A DNA stretch of 64,000 nucleotides from a virus. Numbering within the stretch: the stretch's first letter is position 1; every line of letters begins with the position of its first letter. Both the position numbers and the translations under genes were made by a program. This document shows, one piece after another, positions 53,378-62,533 of this stretch. Under the pieces are notes generated by a model that saw nothing but the letters and a program-made list of their open reading frames with translations, searched no databases and was not told the DNA's origin. The stretch spans positions 1-64,000 of the IMG/VR virus record IMGVR_UViG_3300032288_005212; one strand, 5' to 3'.

Positions 53378-53981
53378 AATACCCCACAAACACAGAAACA
53401 AAAAATTTGTTCTTTGTGCAACTGGACCTTCTCTTACCCCTGAAGTAGTAGAAACTATCAGAAAGTATAAAACTGAGGATCACGTTATTTTTGGAATAAA
53501 TGACAGTTATCGAATAATTGATTTCCTAGATGAACACTATGCTTGTGATGAAAAATGGTGGAGCACTTGGGGTAAAGACTTTAGAGAAAAATATCCATAT
53601 CTTTCTGCGTGGGCTTATGGAGATAACGCAGCAGAATATGGTGTAAAAGTTGTAAAAGGATTTCATAATCCAGGACTTAGTTTACGTCAAGATAAACTTC
53701 ATTATGGCTCAAATTCAGGATATCAAGCATTAAATATTGCATTTTTAATGGGGGGTAGAAAGTTCATCCTTGTTGGCTACAATATGAGAAGAGTTGAGCA
53801 TAAAAGCCACTTTTTCGGAGACCACGTAGGAATGAATAATACCAGCCCATACGACATATTTATAAAAAATTATAGCACAATACAAGGATCTATAAAAGAA
53901 CTCATAGTAAACTGTACAGAAAACTCTGCTTTAAATTGTTTTAGAATGGGAAATTTGGAAGAGGAACTTCAGCGTGATTAA
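53367..53981 (+). CDS. MptE/DUF115-like protein, possible glycosyltransferase
   Basis: 204 residues. 'FVLCATGPSLTPEVVETI' (Rossmann start with GPSL), 'DHVIFGINDSYRIIDFL' and 'NSGYQALNIAFLMGGRKFILVGYNM' are typical of DUF115 and related sugar-transferase-like folds. First gene of the glycan chain; 11-bp overlap with the endolysin. Substrate unknown. Confidence 0.65.
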   Translation: MEYKIPHKHRNKKFVLCATGPSLTPEVVETIRKYKTEDHVIFGINDSYRIIDFLDEHYACDEKWWSTWGKDFREKYPYLSAWAYGDNAAEYGVKVVKGFHNPGLSLRQDKLHYGSNSGYQALNIAFLMGGRKFILVGYNMRRVEHKSHFFGDHVGMNNTSPYDIFIKNYSTIQGSIKELIVNCTENSALNCFRMGNLEEELQRD

Positions 53982-54603
53982 AATTTTTGTAGGCACTTCT
54001 CAGAATGGGGAGGATGCTTTAGCAGAAAAAACTTTAGAATACTCTTTAAGAAAACATAGTTCTGAAGAGCTGGAAGTTATATTTATGCGAAATAATGACT
54101 CGTATATGGGCTATTTCAATAACTCCACCTGGGCCACTCCATTCACCAACCTTCGCTGGACAATCCCGGAGTATTGTGGATTTACTGGACGAGCCATTTA
54201 TATGGATGTGGATCAACTCAACCTTCGAGATATTTCAGAACTTTATCATATTGATCTTCAAGGAAAACCATTTGCCTCTAGAGAAGATAGATTATGTGTT
54301 ATGGTCATTGACTGTGAAGCAATGCAGCCGTTGCTGCAGCCAGTACCAGTCATTAAAAATACTCCAAACTACGGTAATAGTATTTACTGGGATATTGTGA
54401 AAAAAAGCCATCATTTTGATCCTCGCTGGAACTGTCTCGATGGGGAGGATCGTCCTATTTCAGATATATGGCATCTTCATTTTACCTCTATGCCAACACA
54501 GCCCTGGAAACCTGCTTGGTTTCGCGGAATGCCAAGACCACATTGGAGACAGGATTTAGTTGACCTATGGGAAAAATATAAAATAGAAGCCCATGCACGA
54601 TGA
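53974..54603 (+). CDS. GT8-like glycosyltransferase
   Basis: 209 residues with Asp78-x-Asp80 in 'RAIYMDVDQLNLRDISELY', the DxD and following pattern of glycogenin/GT8 enzymes, and a 'PISDIWHLHFTSMPTQPWKP' C-terminal segment. Transfers a sugar from a nucleotide-sugar donor; acceptor unknown. Ends ATGA with the next gene. Confidence 0.75.
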   Translation: MIKIFVGTSQNGEDALAEKTLEYSLRKHSSEELEVIFMRNNDSYMGYFNNSTWATPFTNLRWTIPEYCGFTGRAIYMDVDQLNLRDISELYHIDLQGKPFASREDRLCVMVIDCEAMQPLLQPVPVIKNTPNYGNSIYWDIVKKSHHFDPRWNCLDGEDRPISDIWHLHFTSMPTQPWKPAWFRGMPRPHWRQDLVDLWEKYKIEAHAR

Positions 54604-55277
54604 AAATTAGTATTCTTCTTACAACCCACAATAGAGAGCAAGAAGCAATTTATTGTATATCTAATCTGCTTGAACAAATAACCAATCATATAGAAGTTAT
54701 ATTGTTAGACGATTATCATATTTATAATCCAAACTTAAATACTTTTTGCAATGAAAATTCTATACAGTATGTCCATACGGGTATACAAAAGAATGGACAA
54801 TACTTATGGAGAATGCCTGGGTATGCTTTAAATATTGGGGCAAAACTTGCTGGTGCTGATTATTTAATCATAGGTAATTGTGAAATATTACATACAGATA
54901 AAGATTGTATAAATAAAATGTATGAGTTTAAAGATTCTGTATCCAGCCCTATTGTTCTTCGACAAAAAGAAAAAGGTAACTTTGAGTCTTTTAATTTAAT
55001 GCCTAATCGTTTTCCATTTTTTTGGGGGCTACCAAAACATATGTACATAGATATAGGCGGATTTGACGAAGATTTTACAGGAACAGCTTTTGATGATGCG
55101 GATTTTTCTGATCGAATTTTAAGTATGTTAAAGTTTACTGAAATAGATTCAAAAGTTATACATTTGTGGAATCCTGATGTTGGTGGGGGCGATCGATGGG
55201 TGCATAATAAAAATCTTTATGAGACCCGCAAAGGGATTATAAAAAGAAATGTTGATAGAGAGTGGGGAGTTTTATGA
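54600..55277 (+). CDS. GT2-like glycosyltransferase
   Basis: 225 residues: 'MKISILLTTHNREQEAIYCI' start, 'GADYLIIGNCEI' in place of the DxD, 'DIGGFDEDFTGTAFDDADFSDRIL' (about 153-176), the acceptor-side motif of GT2/GT7-C type enzymes. Coupled to both neighbours. Confidence 0.78.
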   Translation: MKISILLTTHNREQEAIYCISNLLEQITNHIEVILLDDYHIYNPNLNTFCNENSIQYVHTGIQKNGQYLWRMPGYALNIGAKLAGADYLIIGNCEILHTDKDCINKMYEFKDSVSSPIVLRQKEKGNFESFNLMPNRFPFFWGLPKHMYIDIGGFDEDFTGTAFDDADFSDRILSMLKFTEIDSKVIHLWNPDVGGGDRWVHNKNLYETRKGIIKRNVDREWGVL

Positions 55278-56053
55278 AATTTATATGTTTCGCACAGTTA
55301 AGAAATGAGCTAGAGAATGGAAATTTAGAGTTGTGGCTTCAACAACAGACTTCTCTATGCGATAAGATTTATGTGTACGATCAAAACTCAACCGATGGAA
55401 GCAAAGATTTATATAAAAAATATAAAAATCTTGAAGTAATCTACTCAGATAAAAATGATTTTGGAAATGAGATAGTTTGTAAACACCAGTTACTTCAACT
55501 ACTGCAGAAAAATGAAGGCTATGATAATATCATTTTTTGGATAGACGGCGATACTTTTATTGATACAACTTTTGATAGACAAAATATAGAAAATATTTTT
55601 GCACAAACCGAATTAACACACTTACGCTTACGACACTATAATCTATGGAGAAGCGATACATTTTATAGAACAGATGGAAAATATCATAACTTATATAGAA
55701 ATGGAGTAGTTGCTTTATGGAAAAACTCTCCTGATTTAAGTTTTAATCCTCGTTCTGGACTTCATACACAAGTAGCCCCAGATAGGTTAAATAGTCAAAA
55801 TAACCATGGATTAATTGAAACCTCACTGATTCATCGTGGGTTTGCAACTGATTTTCAAATAATTAAAAGATATAAAACATATAAAAGTTTTGGTCAAACC
55901 GGATATAGATTAGAAATGCTATTAGATGAACAAAATTTATCTGTTACACAACTTGATATAAATTTGGTCCCAACATTTATACCAAAAAATTTAGACAGCC
56001 CCATAGGTAAAGAGTTAATTTTAGAAAAATATAGGAGAGGGTGCTTAGAATGA
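55274..56053 (+). CDS. GT2-like glycosyltransferase (DGD type)
   Basis: 259 residues from ATG 55274 (ATGA overlap; a GTG at 55262 adds four residues). 'DKIYVYDQNSTDGSKDLYKKY' and Asp91-Gly-Asp93 in 'FWIDGDTFI' give the nucleotide-sugar and metal sites. The rest resembles small bacterial LPS transferases. Confidence 0.7.
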   Translation: MKFICFAQLRNELENGNLELWLQQQTSLCDKIYVYDQNSTDGSKDLYKKYKNLEVIYSDKNDFGNEIVCKHQLLQLLQKNEGYDNIIFWIDGDTFIDTTFDRQNIENIFAQTELTHLRLRHYNLWRSDTFYRTDGKYHNLYRNGVVALWKNSPDLSFNPRSGLHTQVAPDRLNSQNNHGLIETSLIHRGFATDFQIIKRYKTYKSFGQTGYRLEMLLDEQNLSVTQLDINLVPTFIPKNLDSPIGKELILEKYRRGCLE

Positions 56054-56628
56054 GCGATTTTTGGGAAAATAAACACAGACTAGAAGACTCGTATTGGCTA
56101 ACTGGATCCGGTGTTGATACTTATTCTTTTTATCATAATATTAATTGGGAATTTTTTAAGGGTAAAAAAATACTAGAGATAGGTATCGGTACTGGAAAAT
56201 TTTTAAATCAGTGTAATAATAATTTTTTATTGTATGCTTCTGATATATCTACTATAGCTTTAAATAAAATAAACCATTTAGTAATTAATTCTTATTTATC
56301 TAAAAATATAAAGCAGTGCCCAGAAGTAGATTTAGCAATTTGTCATTTAGTTTTTCAACATAACAATATATCAGAAGTAGAAAGAATAATAAATGATGTT
56401 AACTTAACTACAACTGGTATATTTAGCTTTCAATATGCTGAGTGTACAGATTTTAAATTAGCAAAAGAGAAAGATCCCAATATGGTACTAAATGAAACTC
56501 ATTTTTTTCACTCTTACGAAGATATTGAAAATGCCATAAACAATAGCAATAAAAAATTATTACAACATCATGGTAGAGTTAAAGTTAGTACGGGTATACA
56601 TTGGAATATTTGTAGAGTGTGCATATGA
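56050..56628 (+). CDS. class I SAM methyltransferase
   Basis: 192 residues from ATG 56050. Motif I 'KILEIGIGTGKFLNQC' (about 38-53), motif II 'LYASDISTIALNKI', motif IV-like 'PEVDLAICHLVFQHNNISEVERII'. Context suggests methylation of a sugar. ATGA overlaps on both sides. Confidence 0.78.
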   Translation: MSDFWENKHRLEDSYWLTGSGVDTYSFYHNINWEFFKGKKILEIGIGTGKFLNQCNNNFLLYASDISTIALNKINHLVINSYLSKNIKQCPEVDLAICHLVFQHNNISEVERIINDVNLTTTGIFSFQYAECTDFKLAKEKDPNMVLNETHFFHSYEDIENAINNSNKKLLQHHGRVKVSTGIHWNICRVCI

Positions 56629-57347
56629 AAAATATAGAAGTCATATCCCTAATCTTTAAGTCTGTAGACTATTTAGATTTTATTGTTAATCAATTAAAAA
56701 CAAACTGTAAAGCCGAAGGATGGGACGTAGGAGTACGCATTGTAGCTAATGATGCCAATGAAAAAGTTTTACATAGATTAAAAGATAGCGATATACCTTA
56801 TTCTATTTATAATGATCCATATCCAGATCAATATTACTTAAATAGAGTTTATAGATGCTGGAATTTTGCCGGTAAAAGTTCCGAGTATGATAACATATGT
56901 TTTGTAAATTCCGATATGGCGTTTAGCACTAATTGGCTAACTAACTTGCTAAAATTTCATGATGGAAAAAATATACCTACTAGCAGATTGGTTGAAAGCG
57001 GAAAAATGTTAAGTGGTATGCACGGCATTAGCTATGACTGTGGCAAACACCCTAAAATCTTTGATGCATCAAAGTGGGAATCTTATGCTGAAGAAATCAA
57101 AGAAAATACTTGCCACAACGGTGGACTTTATATGCCATGTATATTTGAAAAATCAAGGTTTATAGAGAGCGGAATGTACCCTGAGGGAAACATATACGTT
57201 GATGGGGTTGGAACCTGTAACGGTAGAAAAATTTGTAGTGGCGATAGATGGTTTTTTAATAATTTAGAACAAAACTTTGGGATGAAACATATTACTGTGT
57301 TTAATTCTTTAGTGTATCATATACAGGAAGGTGAAATGGATGATTAA
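56625..57347 (+). CDS. glycosyltransferase-like protein
   Basis: 240 residues from ATG 56625. 'ICFVNSDMAFSTNWLTNLLKF' (DxD-like SDM) and 'RKICSGDRWFFNNLEQNF' match the neighbour at 57925 in layout ('CPIATDHAFYTNWLANLL', 'GDTDFFDRC'), so the two are paralogues of a GT2-like fold. Confidence 0.7.
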   Translation: MKNIEVISLIFKSVDYLDFIVNQLKTNCKAEGWDVGVRIVANDANEKVLHRLKDSDIPYSIYNDPYPDQYYLNRVYRCWNFAGKSSEYDNICFVNSDMAFSTNWLTNLLKFHDGKNIPTSRLVESGKMLSGMHGISYDCGKHPKIFDASKWESYAEEIKENTCHNGGLYMPCIFEKSRFIESGMYPEGNIYVDGVGTCNGRKICSGDRWFFNNLEQNFGMKHITVFNSLVYHIQEGEMDD

Positions 57348-57924
57348 GTCAAACTGGGATGGAAGCAAAACTTTATCAATAGACGGAACCGGTAGTCTTG
57401 CATCTGTGGACTGTAAAGTCGCACAAAACCTACATAAATTTATAGTTGATAATATCATAACAGAAGGTGCTATAATAGACTTTGGAGCAGGCCAAGGTTA
57501 TTTTCAAAAATACTTTGAAGAAAATACTAATTTTGATGTGTGGTCTATCGAAGGTTATTCTGGATTGGATTTTAAAGCAAATAAAGATAAGTGGTTGCTC
57601 AGTAATCTCGGGACAAAGTTGACTCAGGAATATCACAAAAAATTTGACTTAGTAGTTTCTTTTGAATGTATAGAGCACATCCATAAAACAGAGCAAGAAG
57701 TATTTTGGGAAAATGTATTTTTATGCTCTAATAAAGCTTTAATAGGAATACATACAGAAAATGAGGAACATGACGCCCATTGCTTTATAAGAAACACTGA
57801 TTGGTGGGTGAATTTTTTTGAATCAAAAGGCTATAAGTACAAAATTCTTGGGCATTCTAAAGATTATTGGCCAGTTTGGCCAGAAGCACAGTGTTCTTTA
57901 TTTGCATACTTAGAGGTACAATAA
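57340..57924 (+). CDS. class I SAM methyltransferase
   Basis: 194 residues from ATG 57340 (AGGAAGG upstream; GTG 57331 possible). Motif I 'IIDFGAGQGYFQKYF' , acidic loop 'VWSIEGYSG', 'FDLVVSFECIEHIHKTEQEVF' motif IV. Likely methylates a sugar made by this cluster. Confidence 0.78.
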   Translation: MIKSNWDGSKTLSIDGTGSLASVDCKVAQNLHKFIVDNIITEGAIIDFGAGQGYFQKYFEENTNFDVWSIEGYSGLDFKANKDKWLLSNLGTKLTQEYHKKFDLVVSFECIEHIHKTEQEVFWENVFLCSNKALIGIHTENEEHDAHCFIRNTDWWVNFFESKGYKYKILGHSKDYWPVWPEAQCSLFAYLEVQ

Positions 57925-58695
57925 GTGAAAAAGGTAGCTTTATACTGTCAAGTCGGCTCTGCAATTGATATGTTAGATTTTAGCATAAATAATGCTATAA
58001 AAAATTCTGGCCTATCGAAGGAAGATTATGATATAATTTTTATATGCTGGAAAACTTCTGCGGAAGTTTATAGCTGGTTACATAAAAACAGTCATCACTA
58101 TGAAGAAATGGACTATGATGAAGGAAAGGGGTTTTTATGGAACCTGTACAAAGGCTGGAATTTTGGATATGAAGTTGGTTATAAGTATTCAGATACAGTG
58201 TGCCCTATAGCTACTGACCACGCTTTTTATACTAATTGGTTAGCAAATTTATTAAAGCATCGACAAAATAATAGAATAGTTAATTGCAAGTTGATAGAAC
58301 CAGGCACCTTACCTTCTTTACACACAACTAAAAATTTTGGATTAACTACTAATACCGATTTTAAAGAGGAAGAATTTTTAAAATTTTGTTCTACGATAAG
58401 TCAAGATAAATTAATTTTTGAGGATAATCTAGAGCCTTATTGGAAAAATAGAGGTGTAGGTGGTTCATACGGACATAGGCTTGATGCTATGCCATTTATA
58501 TGTCCAAAAGATGTTTGGGAAAGATTTGGGCCAATGCTACAAACAAAAAATTCTCATAGCGTAACAGGAGATACGGATTTTTTTGATAGGTGCAAAGCGG
58601 GTGGCGTAGAGGTAACTAAATCTTTAGATGCAATTAGTTATCATTGCGGCGGTATAGAGACAAAAAGAAATATGTCTAATAATATTTACACTTGA
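57925..58695 (+). CDS. glycosyltransferase-like protein
   Basis: 256 residues, GTG start directly after the previous stop. Paralogue of the gene at 56625 (see there). A long insert around 150-190 replaces the central part. Confidence 0.68.
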   Translation: MKKVALYCQVGSAIDMLDFSINNAIKNSGLSKEDYDIIFICWKTSAEVYSWLHKNSHHYEEMDYDEGKGFLWNLYKGWNFGYEVGYKYSDTVCPIATDHAFYTNWLANLLKHRQNNRIVNCKLIEPGTLPSLHTTKNFGLTTNTDFKEEEFLKFCSTISQDKLIFEDNLEPYWKNRGVGGSYGHRLDAMPFICPKDVWERFGPMLQTKNSHSVTGDTDFFDRCKAGGVEVTKSLDAISYHCGGIETKRNMSNNIYT

Positions 58696-58702
58696 GGCTA
58701 TT

Positions 58703-59500
58703 ATGATAAAAATAGGTATAATAGGTTTAGGCGTAATAGGTTCGGCGTGTAAGTACGGTTTTGAAAAGCTAGGGCATACAGTATTAGTGCACGATATAAA
58801 ACTCCAAACTAAATTGGAGGATTTAATTATCTGCGATATTATATATGTATGTGTTCCCACCCCCTCAGATTACTTGGGTAATTGCAATACGTCTATAGTG
58901 GAACAAGTAGTATATGCTTTAAAAAATTTAAATTACCAGAATATAGTTGCTATAAAATCTACGGTTAAACCAACTACAACACAGAAACTTATTGATGACA
59001 CTAATTTATCTATTTGTTTTGTTCCAGAGTTTTTAAGAGAAAGATGCGCTATAGCCGATTTCACGGAAAACCACGACTTATTAGCAATTGGAACAGAAGA
59101 TAACGATGTATTCAATAGAGTAAAAGAATGTCATGGATTTTTTCCAAGGAATATTATAAAGTTAACCCCAACAGAAGCAGAAATATTAAAGTACTACTCT
59201 AACACCTTTAATGCCTTAAAAGTTATTTTTGCTAATGAGATGTATGAAGTCTGTAAAAAAATAGGCGCTAACTACACAAAAGTTAAAGATACTTATATTT
59301 TACGAAATACTACTAAAGATATGTATTTAGATGTGAATGATAATTTTAGAGGCTACGCTGGAGTATGTCTACCAAAAGATACAAAAGCACTCAGTATGTT
59401 TATTAAGGATCTCGGCCTAGACTTAAAATTGTTTGAAACTTTAGAGCAAGAAAATGAGAAATTTAAAAAGACAGTGTTTGATGGTATGAGGCTAGAATGA
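58703..59500 (+). CDS. UDP-sugar 6-dehydrogenase-like protein, short form
   Basis: 265 residues. NAD site 'IGIIGLGVIGSA' (4-15), 'VPTPSD', 'VPEFLRER' (108-115), 'EAEILKYYSNTFNALKVIFANEM' (158-180) and catalytic Cys222 in 'GYAGVCLPKD'. Usual enzymes have 390-450 residues; the C-terminal substrate-binding domain is missing. Either a compact active form or one that acts with a partner. Confidence 0.75.
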   Translation: MIKIGIIGLGVIGSACKYGFEKLGHTVLVHDIKLQTKLEDLIICDIIYVCVPTPSDYLGNCNTSIVEQVVYALKNLNYQNIVAIKSTVKPTTTQKLIDDTNLSICFVPEFLRERCAIADFTENHDLLAIGTEDNDVFNRVKECHGFFPRNIIKLTPTEAEILKYYSNTFNALKVIFANEMYEVCKKIGANYTKVKDTYILRNTTKDMYLDVNDNFRGYAGVCLPKDTKALSMFIKDLGLDLKLFETLEQENEKFKKTVFDGMRLE

Positions 59501-60525
59501 AAAAAGTTCTGTTAACTGGTAGTGAAGGATTTATTGGTTCTTATATATGTAATGAATTATTGGATTACAACTATGTTGTAGTTGGGGTTGATAACTATTC
59601 TAAATATGGAAAAATTATTAGGCCACATAATTCCCATAAAAACTTTAAATTATATAATGAAGATATACTGTCTAGCAATTTCCTAAAAATAGTTAACAAT
59701 GAAAAACCGGATATTATTATAGCTGGGGCAGCTATGATAGGCGGAATTTCCTATTTTCATAAATATGCTTATGACCTGTTAGCTACAAATGAAAGAATAC
59801 TAGCACAAACTTTTGATGCCGCAATATGTGGGCATAAAGAAGGCTGGCTCGAAAGAATAATTGTTATGTCTAGTTCTATGGTTTTTGAAGAGACGTCAAT
59901 TTATCCTACCCCAGAAACAGAAATAAAGAAATGTCCCCCGCCTTCCTCTACTTATGGGTTTCAGAAGCTGGCATCCGAATATTTTGCAAAAGGGGCGTTT
60001 GAGCAATACGGATTACCTTATACAATACTTAGGCCTTTTAATTGTGTTGGTATTGGAGAGGAAGATTCAATATCAGAACATGAGGTTACATCTGGTAATA
60101 TTAAATTATTGATGTCGCACGTTCTCCCAGATTTAGTTAATAAAATATTAAAAAAACAGTACCCATTACACATATTAGGAGACGGAGGCCAGGTTAGGTG
60201 TTACACTAATGGTGTAGACCTAGCAAGAGGCGTTAGGCTCGCTATTGAGTCTGATAAAGCCATAAATAATGATTTTAATTTATCTACAGAAGTATCTACT
60301 AGCGTCCTAGAATTGGCGGAGTTAATTTGGGAATTGATTAATCCAGAAAAACCTTTTAAATATGTTTCTGACGCTGCTTTTGATTATGATGTTCAAAAAA
60401 GAATTCCAGACGTAAGCAAGGCTAGAGATATTTTAAATTTTGAGGCTAAAGTTTCCTTGGAGGAATCCGTTATAGAAGTTATAAATTATATGAGTAAGAA
60501 GCATGAAAGAAATACAGTTATGTAA
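59497..60525 (+). CDS. NAD-dependent sugar epimerase/dehydratase (SDR)
   Basis: 342 residues. 'LLTGSEGFIGSYICNEL' (6-22), Ser125-127, Tyr153-x3-Lys157 in 'STYGFQK', 'LRPFNCVGIGEED' and a C-terminal 'FKYVSDAAFDYDVQKRIPDVSKA' segment. Typical of nucleotide-sugar epimerases. ATGA overlap before, 23-bp overlap after. Confidence 0.88.
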   Translation: MKKVLLTGSEGFIGSYICNELLDYNYVVVGVDNYSKYGKIIRPHNSHKNFKLYNEDILSSNFLKIVNNEKPDIIIAGAAMIGGISYFHKYAYDLLATNERILAQTFDAAICGHKEGWLERIIVMSSSMVFEETSIYPTPETEIKKCPPPSSTYGFQKLASEYFAKGAFEQYGLPYTILRPFNCVGIGEEDSISEHEVTSGNIKLLMSHVLPDLVNKILKKQYPLHILGDGGQVRCYTNGVDLARGVRLAIESDKAINNDFNLSTEVSTSVLELAELIWELINPEKPFKYVSDAAFDYDVQKRIPDVSKARDILNFEAKVSLEESVIEVINYMSKKHERNTVM

Positions 60526-61162
60526 ATCAAAAATAAACGCTATAGACCTATACAGTATATACTGTCAAGTTGATACAGAAGGTAAATGGGCAGACGGCTG
60601 GAATAAATTTTTGAATGCTAAATCAGGGGAATGGCACGGCCACTATAAACTTTTAGCTTATTTATCAACTTTTTTTAGCCCAGGAGACACTTTATTAGAT
60701 ATAGGAACATTAACAGGAGCGTCTAGTCTAGCGCTGTCTTTTAACGAAACTGTAAAAGTTTATTCTTTTGATCTTGCCAAGCAAACTTTTCATTCAGGAA
60801 ACCCTGGTGATAGTAGGTACATTTATGAATCAGATGAGCAAGTGTTAGCAAAAAATACAAGAGAAAATATTACCTATATTGTAGGAGATTGTCTACAACA
60901 TGGTAAATTATTACTAAACTCATCTTTAATATACGTCGATATAGACCATAGCGGAGAAATAGAGGCCAATATTTTGAATTTCTTGCACAGTAATAATTGG
61001 AGAGGTATAGTAATATTAGATGATATTTATTGGACAACTATGCAACCTCTTTGGAGCAGTATTCCTGAAAAAATGAAACTAGACATTAGTATCTACGGCA
61101 ATGGCAAGGACGGAACAGGGCTCATTAACTTTGGAAATATTTATTCGGTGACCTATGAATAA
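60503..61162 (+). CDS. SAM-dependent methyltransferase-like protein
   Basis: 219 residues. 'FSPGDTLLDIGTLTGASSLALSF' (about 57-79) and 'SLIYVDIDHSGEIEANILNFLHSNNWRGIVILDDIYW' resemble CmcI/TylF-type O-methyltransferases of sugar-containing natural products. Metal-binding DD pair 'ILDDIYW' present. Confidence 0.72.
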   Translation: MKEIQLCKSKINAIDLYSIYCQVDTEGKWADGWNKFLNAKSGEWHGHYKLLAYLSTFFSPGDTLLDIGTLTGASSLALSFNETVKVYSFDLAKQTFHSGNPGDSRYIYESDEQVLAKNTRENITYIVGDCLQHGKLLLNSSLIYVDIDHSGEIEANILNFLHSNNWRGIVILDDIYWTTMQPLWSSIPEKMKLDISIYGNGKDGTGLINFGNIYSVTYE

Positions 61163-61511
61163 TATAAGCTATCTAATAGAACAAATAATATTAAATTCTA
61201 TACAAGAATATGACGGTACTTACGACTCTGACAATTCTTTTAAAGAACTAGTTTCGATAGGCGAATTGGTAGATAGATTGTCCATAGTAAATTTTAAACT
61301 TTATAAATTAAAAGATGAAGTAATGATGAGACCAGAGGATACGAACTTTAAAGCGTGGGCGTCCACAGAAGATGTAAAATTAGTTATTGAAAGGTCAAGA
61401 CTAAAAAAGTGCATAGATGAGAAATTAATTTTTATGATACACAAAATTTATAATAATGATTTTTTGGCAGGCTTTAACTCCGAAGTTAAAAAATACGGTA
61501 ATCAAATATGA
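61155..61511 (+). CDS. helical protein of the glycan cluster (DUF6165-like)
   Basis: 118 residues. 'SIGELVDRLSIVNFKLYKLKDEV' followed by a charged helix pair is the pattern I recall for DUF6165-type proteins next to glycosyltransferases. Unknown biochemical role, perhaps an adaptor. Confidence 0.55.
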   Translation: MNNISYLIEQIILNSIQEYDGTYDSDNSFKELVSIGELVDRLSIVNFKLYKLKDEVMMRPEDTNFKAWASTEDVKLVIERSRLKKCIDEKLIFMIHKIYNNDFLAGFNSEVKKYGNQI

Positions 61512-62533
61512 AGTGCTTAGTTATATTGGGGACTAGACCCGAAGCAATAAGGTTATACCATACTATAAAAGAACTTAATCCTTACAAAATATTTTGGACA
61601 GGCCAAAATTTTTCCAAGAATTTAAGTACAGATATTATTCAAGATCCTAGATTTGATAATATTTATAAAGATATGGTATTGTCTTCTATAGAAGAAACAG
61701 ATTTTTTTCAACAATTTACAAAAATGTTGTTAAATATCGATAGTTTTATAAAACAATGTAGCCCAGACAAAATTTTAATTCTAGGAGATACTAACTCTAG
61801 TTTAGCCGCTGCTTTAGCTGCTAAAAAGAATGATATTCCGTTATACCATATGGAAGCTGGGAATAGATGTTATAACCCCAAATCTCCGGAAGAGATTAAT
61901 AGGAGAATGATAGATAGTATCGCTGACGTACATTTATGCTATACTAAATTCGCTAAACAAAACTTATTAAATGAAGGTGTGCCGCTAAATAAAATTCATG
62001 TAATTGGTAACCCAATGGCCGAGTTTCCAGAACTCCATTCATATGATACAAAAGAAAAAAGTCAGGTACTGGTTACTTTACATAGAAAAGAGAATGAAGA
62101 GTATTTACCGAATTTACTTAATTTTTTTAATAGTTTAAATTCTAAAGTCAAAGTTAAATTAGTATTACATCCAAGATATTATAAATTTTTTACTGAAAAA
62201 TTTACCGATGTGGTTCCAAGCGTAAACTTTTCTGATTTTGTAAAGTTACAGCAAGAGTCGAGCTTAATAATAACAGATTCTGGTACCGTATGTGAAGAAG
62301 CCGCTATTCTTAAAAAACCTTGCCTAATAATAAGAGAAACAACAGAGAGACCAGAACTTTTAGAGTTAGGTAGCACAATTTTGGGGGATATAAAAAACAC
62401 AGATAATCTATTAAGCAGCTCAGACGCTTTATTAAATTTAACACGAGACTGGGACTTACCAGATGAGTACAAGTATCAAAAAGTTTCTAAGAAAGTAAAA
62501 ACTATTCTATTAAGTAAGCAAAACTATATATGA
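61508..62533 (+). CDS. UDP-N-acetylglucosamine 2-epimerase-like protein
   Basis: 341 residues. 'LVILGTRPEAIRL' start, 'ILILGDTNSSLAAALAA', 'HMEAGNRCYNPKSPEEINRRMID' (catalytic region) and 'ITDSGTVCEEAAILKKPCLIIRETTERPE' all match WecB/WbjD-type enzymes. Interconverts UDP-GlcNAc-type sugars at C2. It could act with the dehydratase at 63261. Confidence 0.9.
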   Translation: MKCLVILGTRPEAIRLYHTIKELNPYKIFWTGQNFSKNLSTDIIQDPRFDNIYKDMVLSSIEETDFFQQFTKMLLNIDSFIKQCSPDKILILGDTNSSLAAALAAKKNDIPLYHMEAGNRCYNPKSPEEINRRMIDSIADVHLCYTKFAKQNLLNEGVPLNKIHVIGNPMAEFPELHSYDTKEKSQVLVTLHRKENEEYLPNLLNFFNSLNSKVKVKLVLHPRYYKFFTEKFTDVVPSVNFSDFVKLQQESSLIITDSGTVCEEAAILKKPCLIIRETTERPELLELGSTILGDIKNTDNLLSSSDALLNLTRDWDLPDEYKYQKVSKKVKTILLSKQNYI

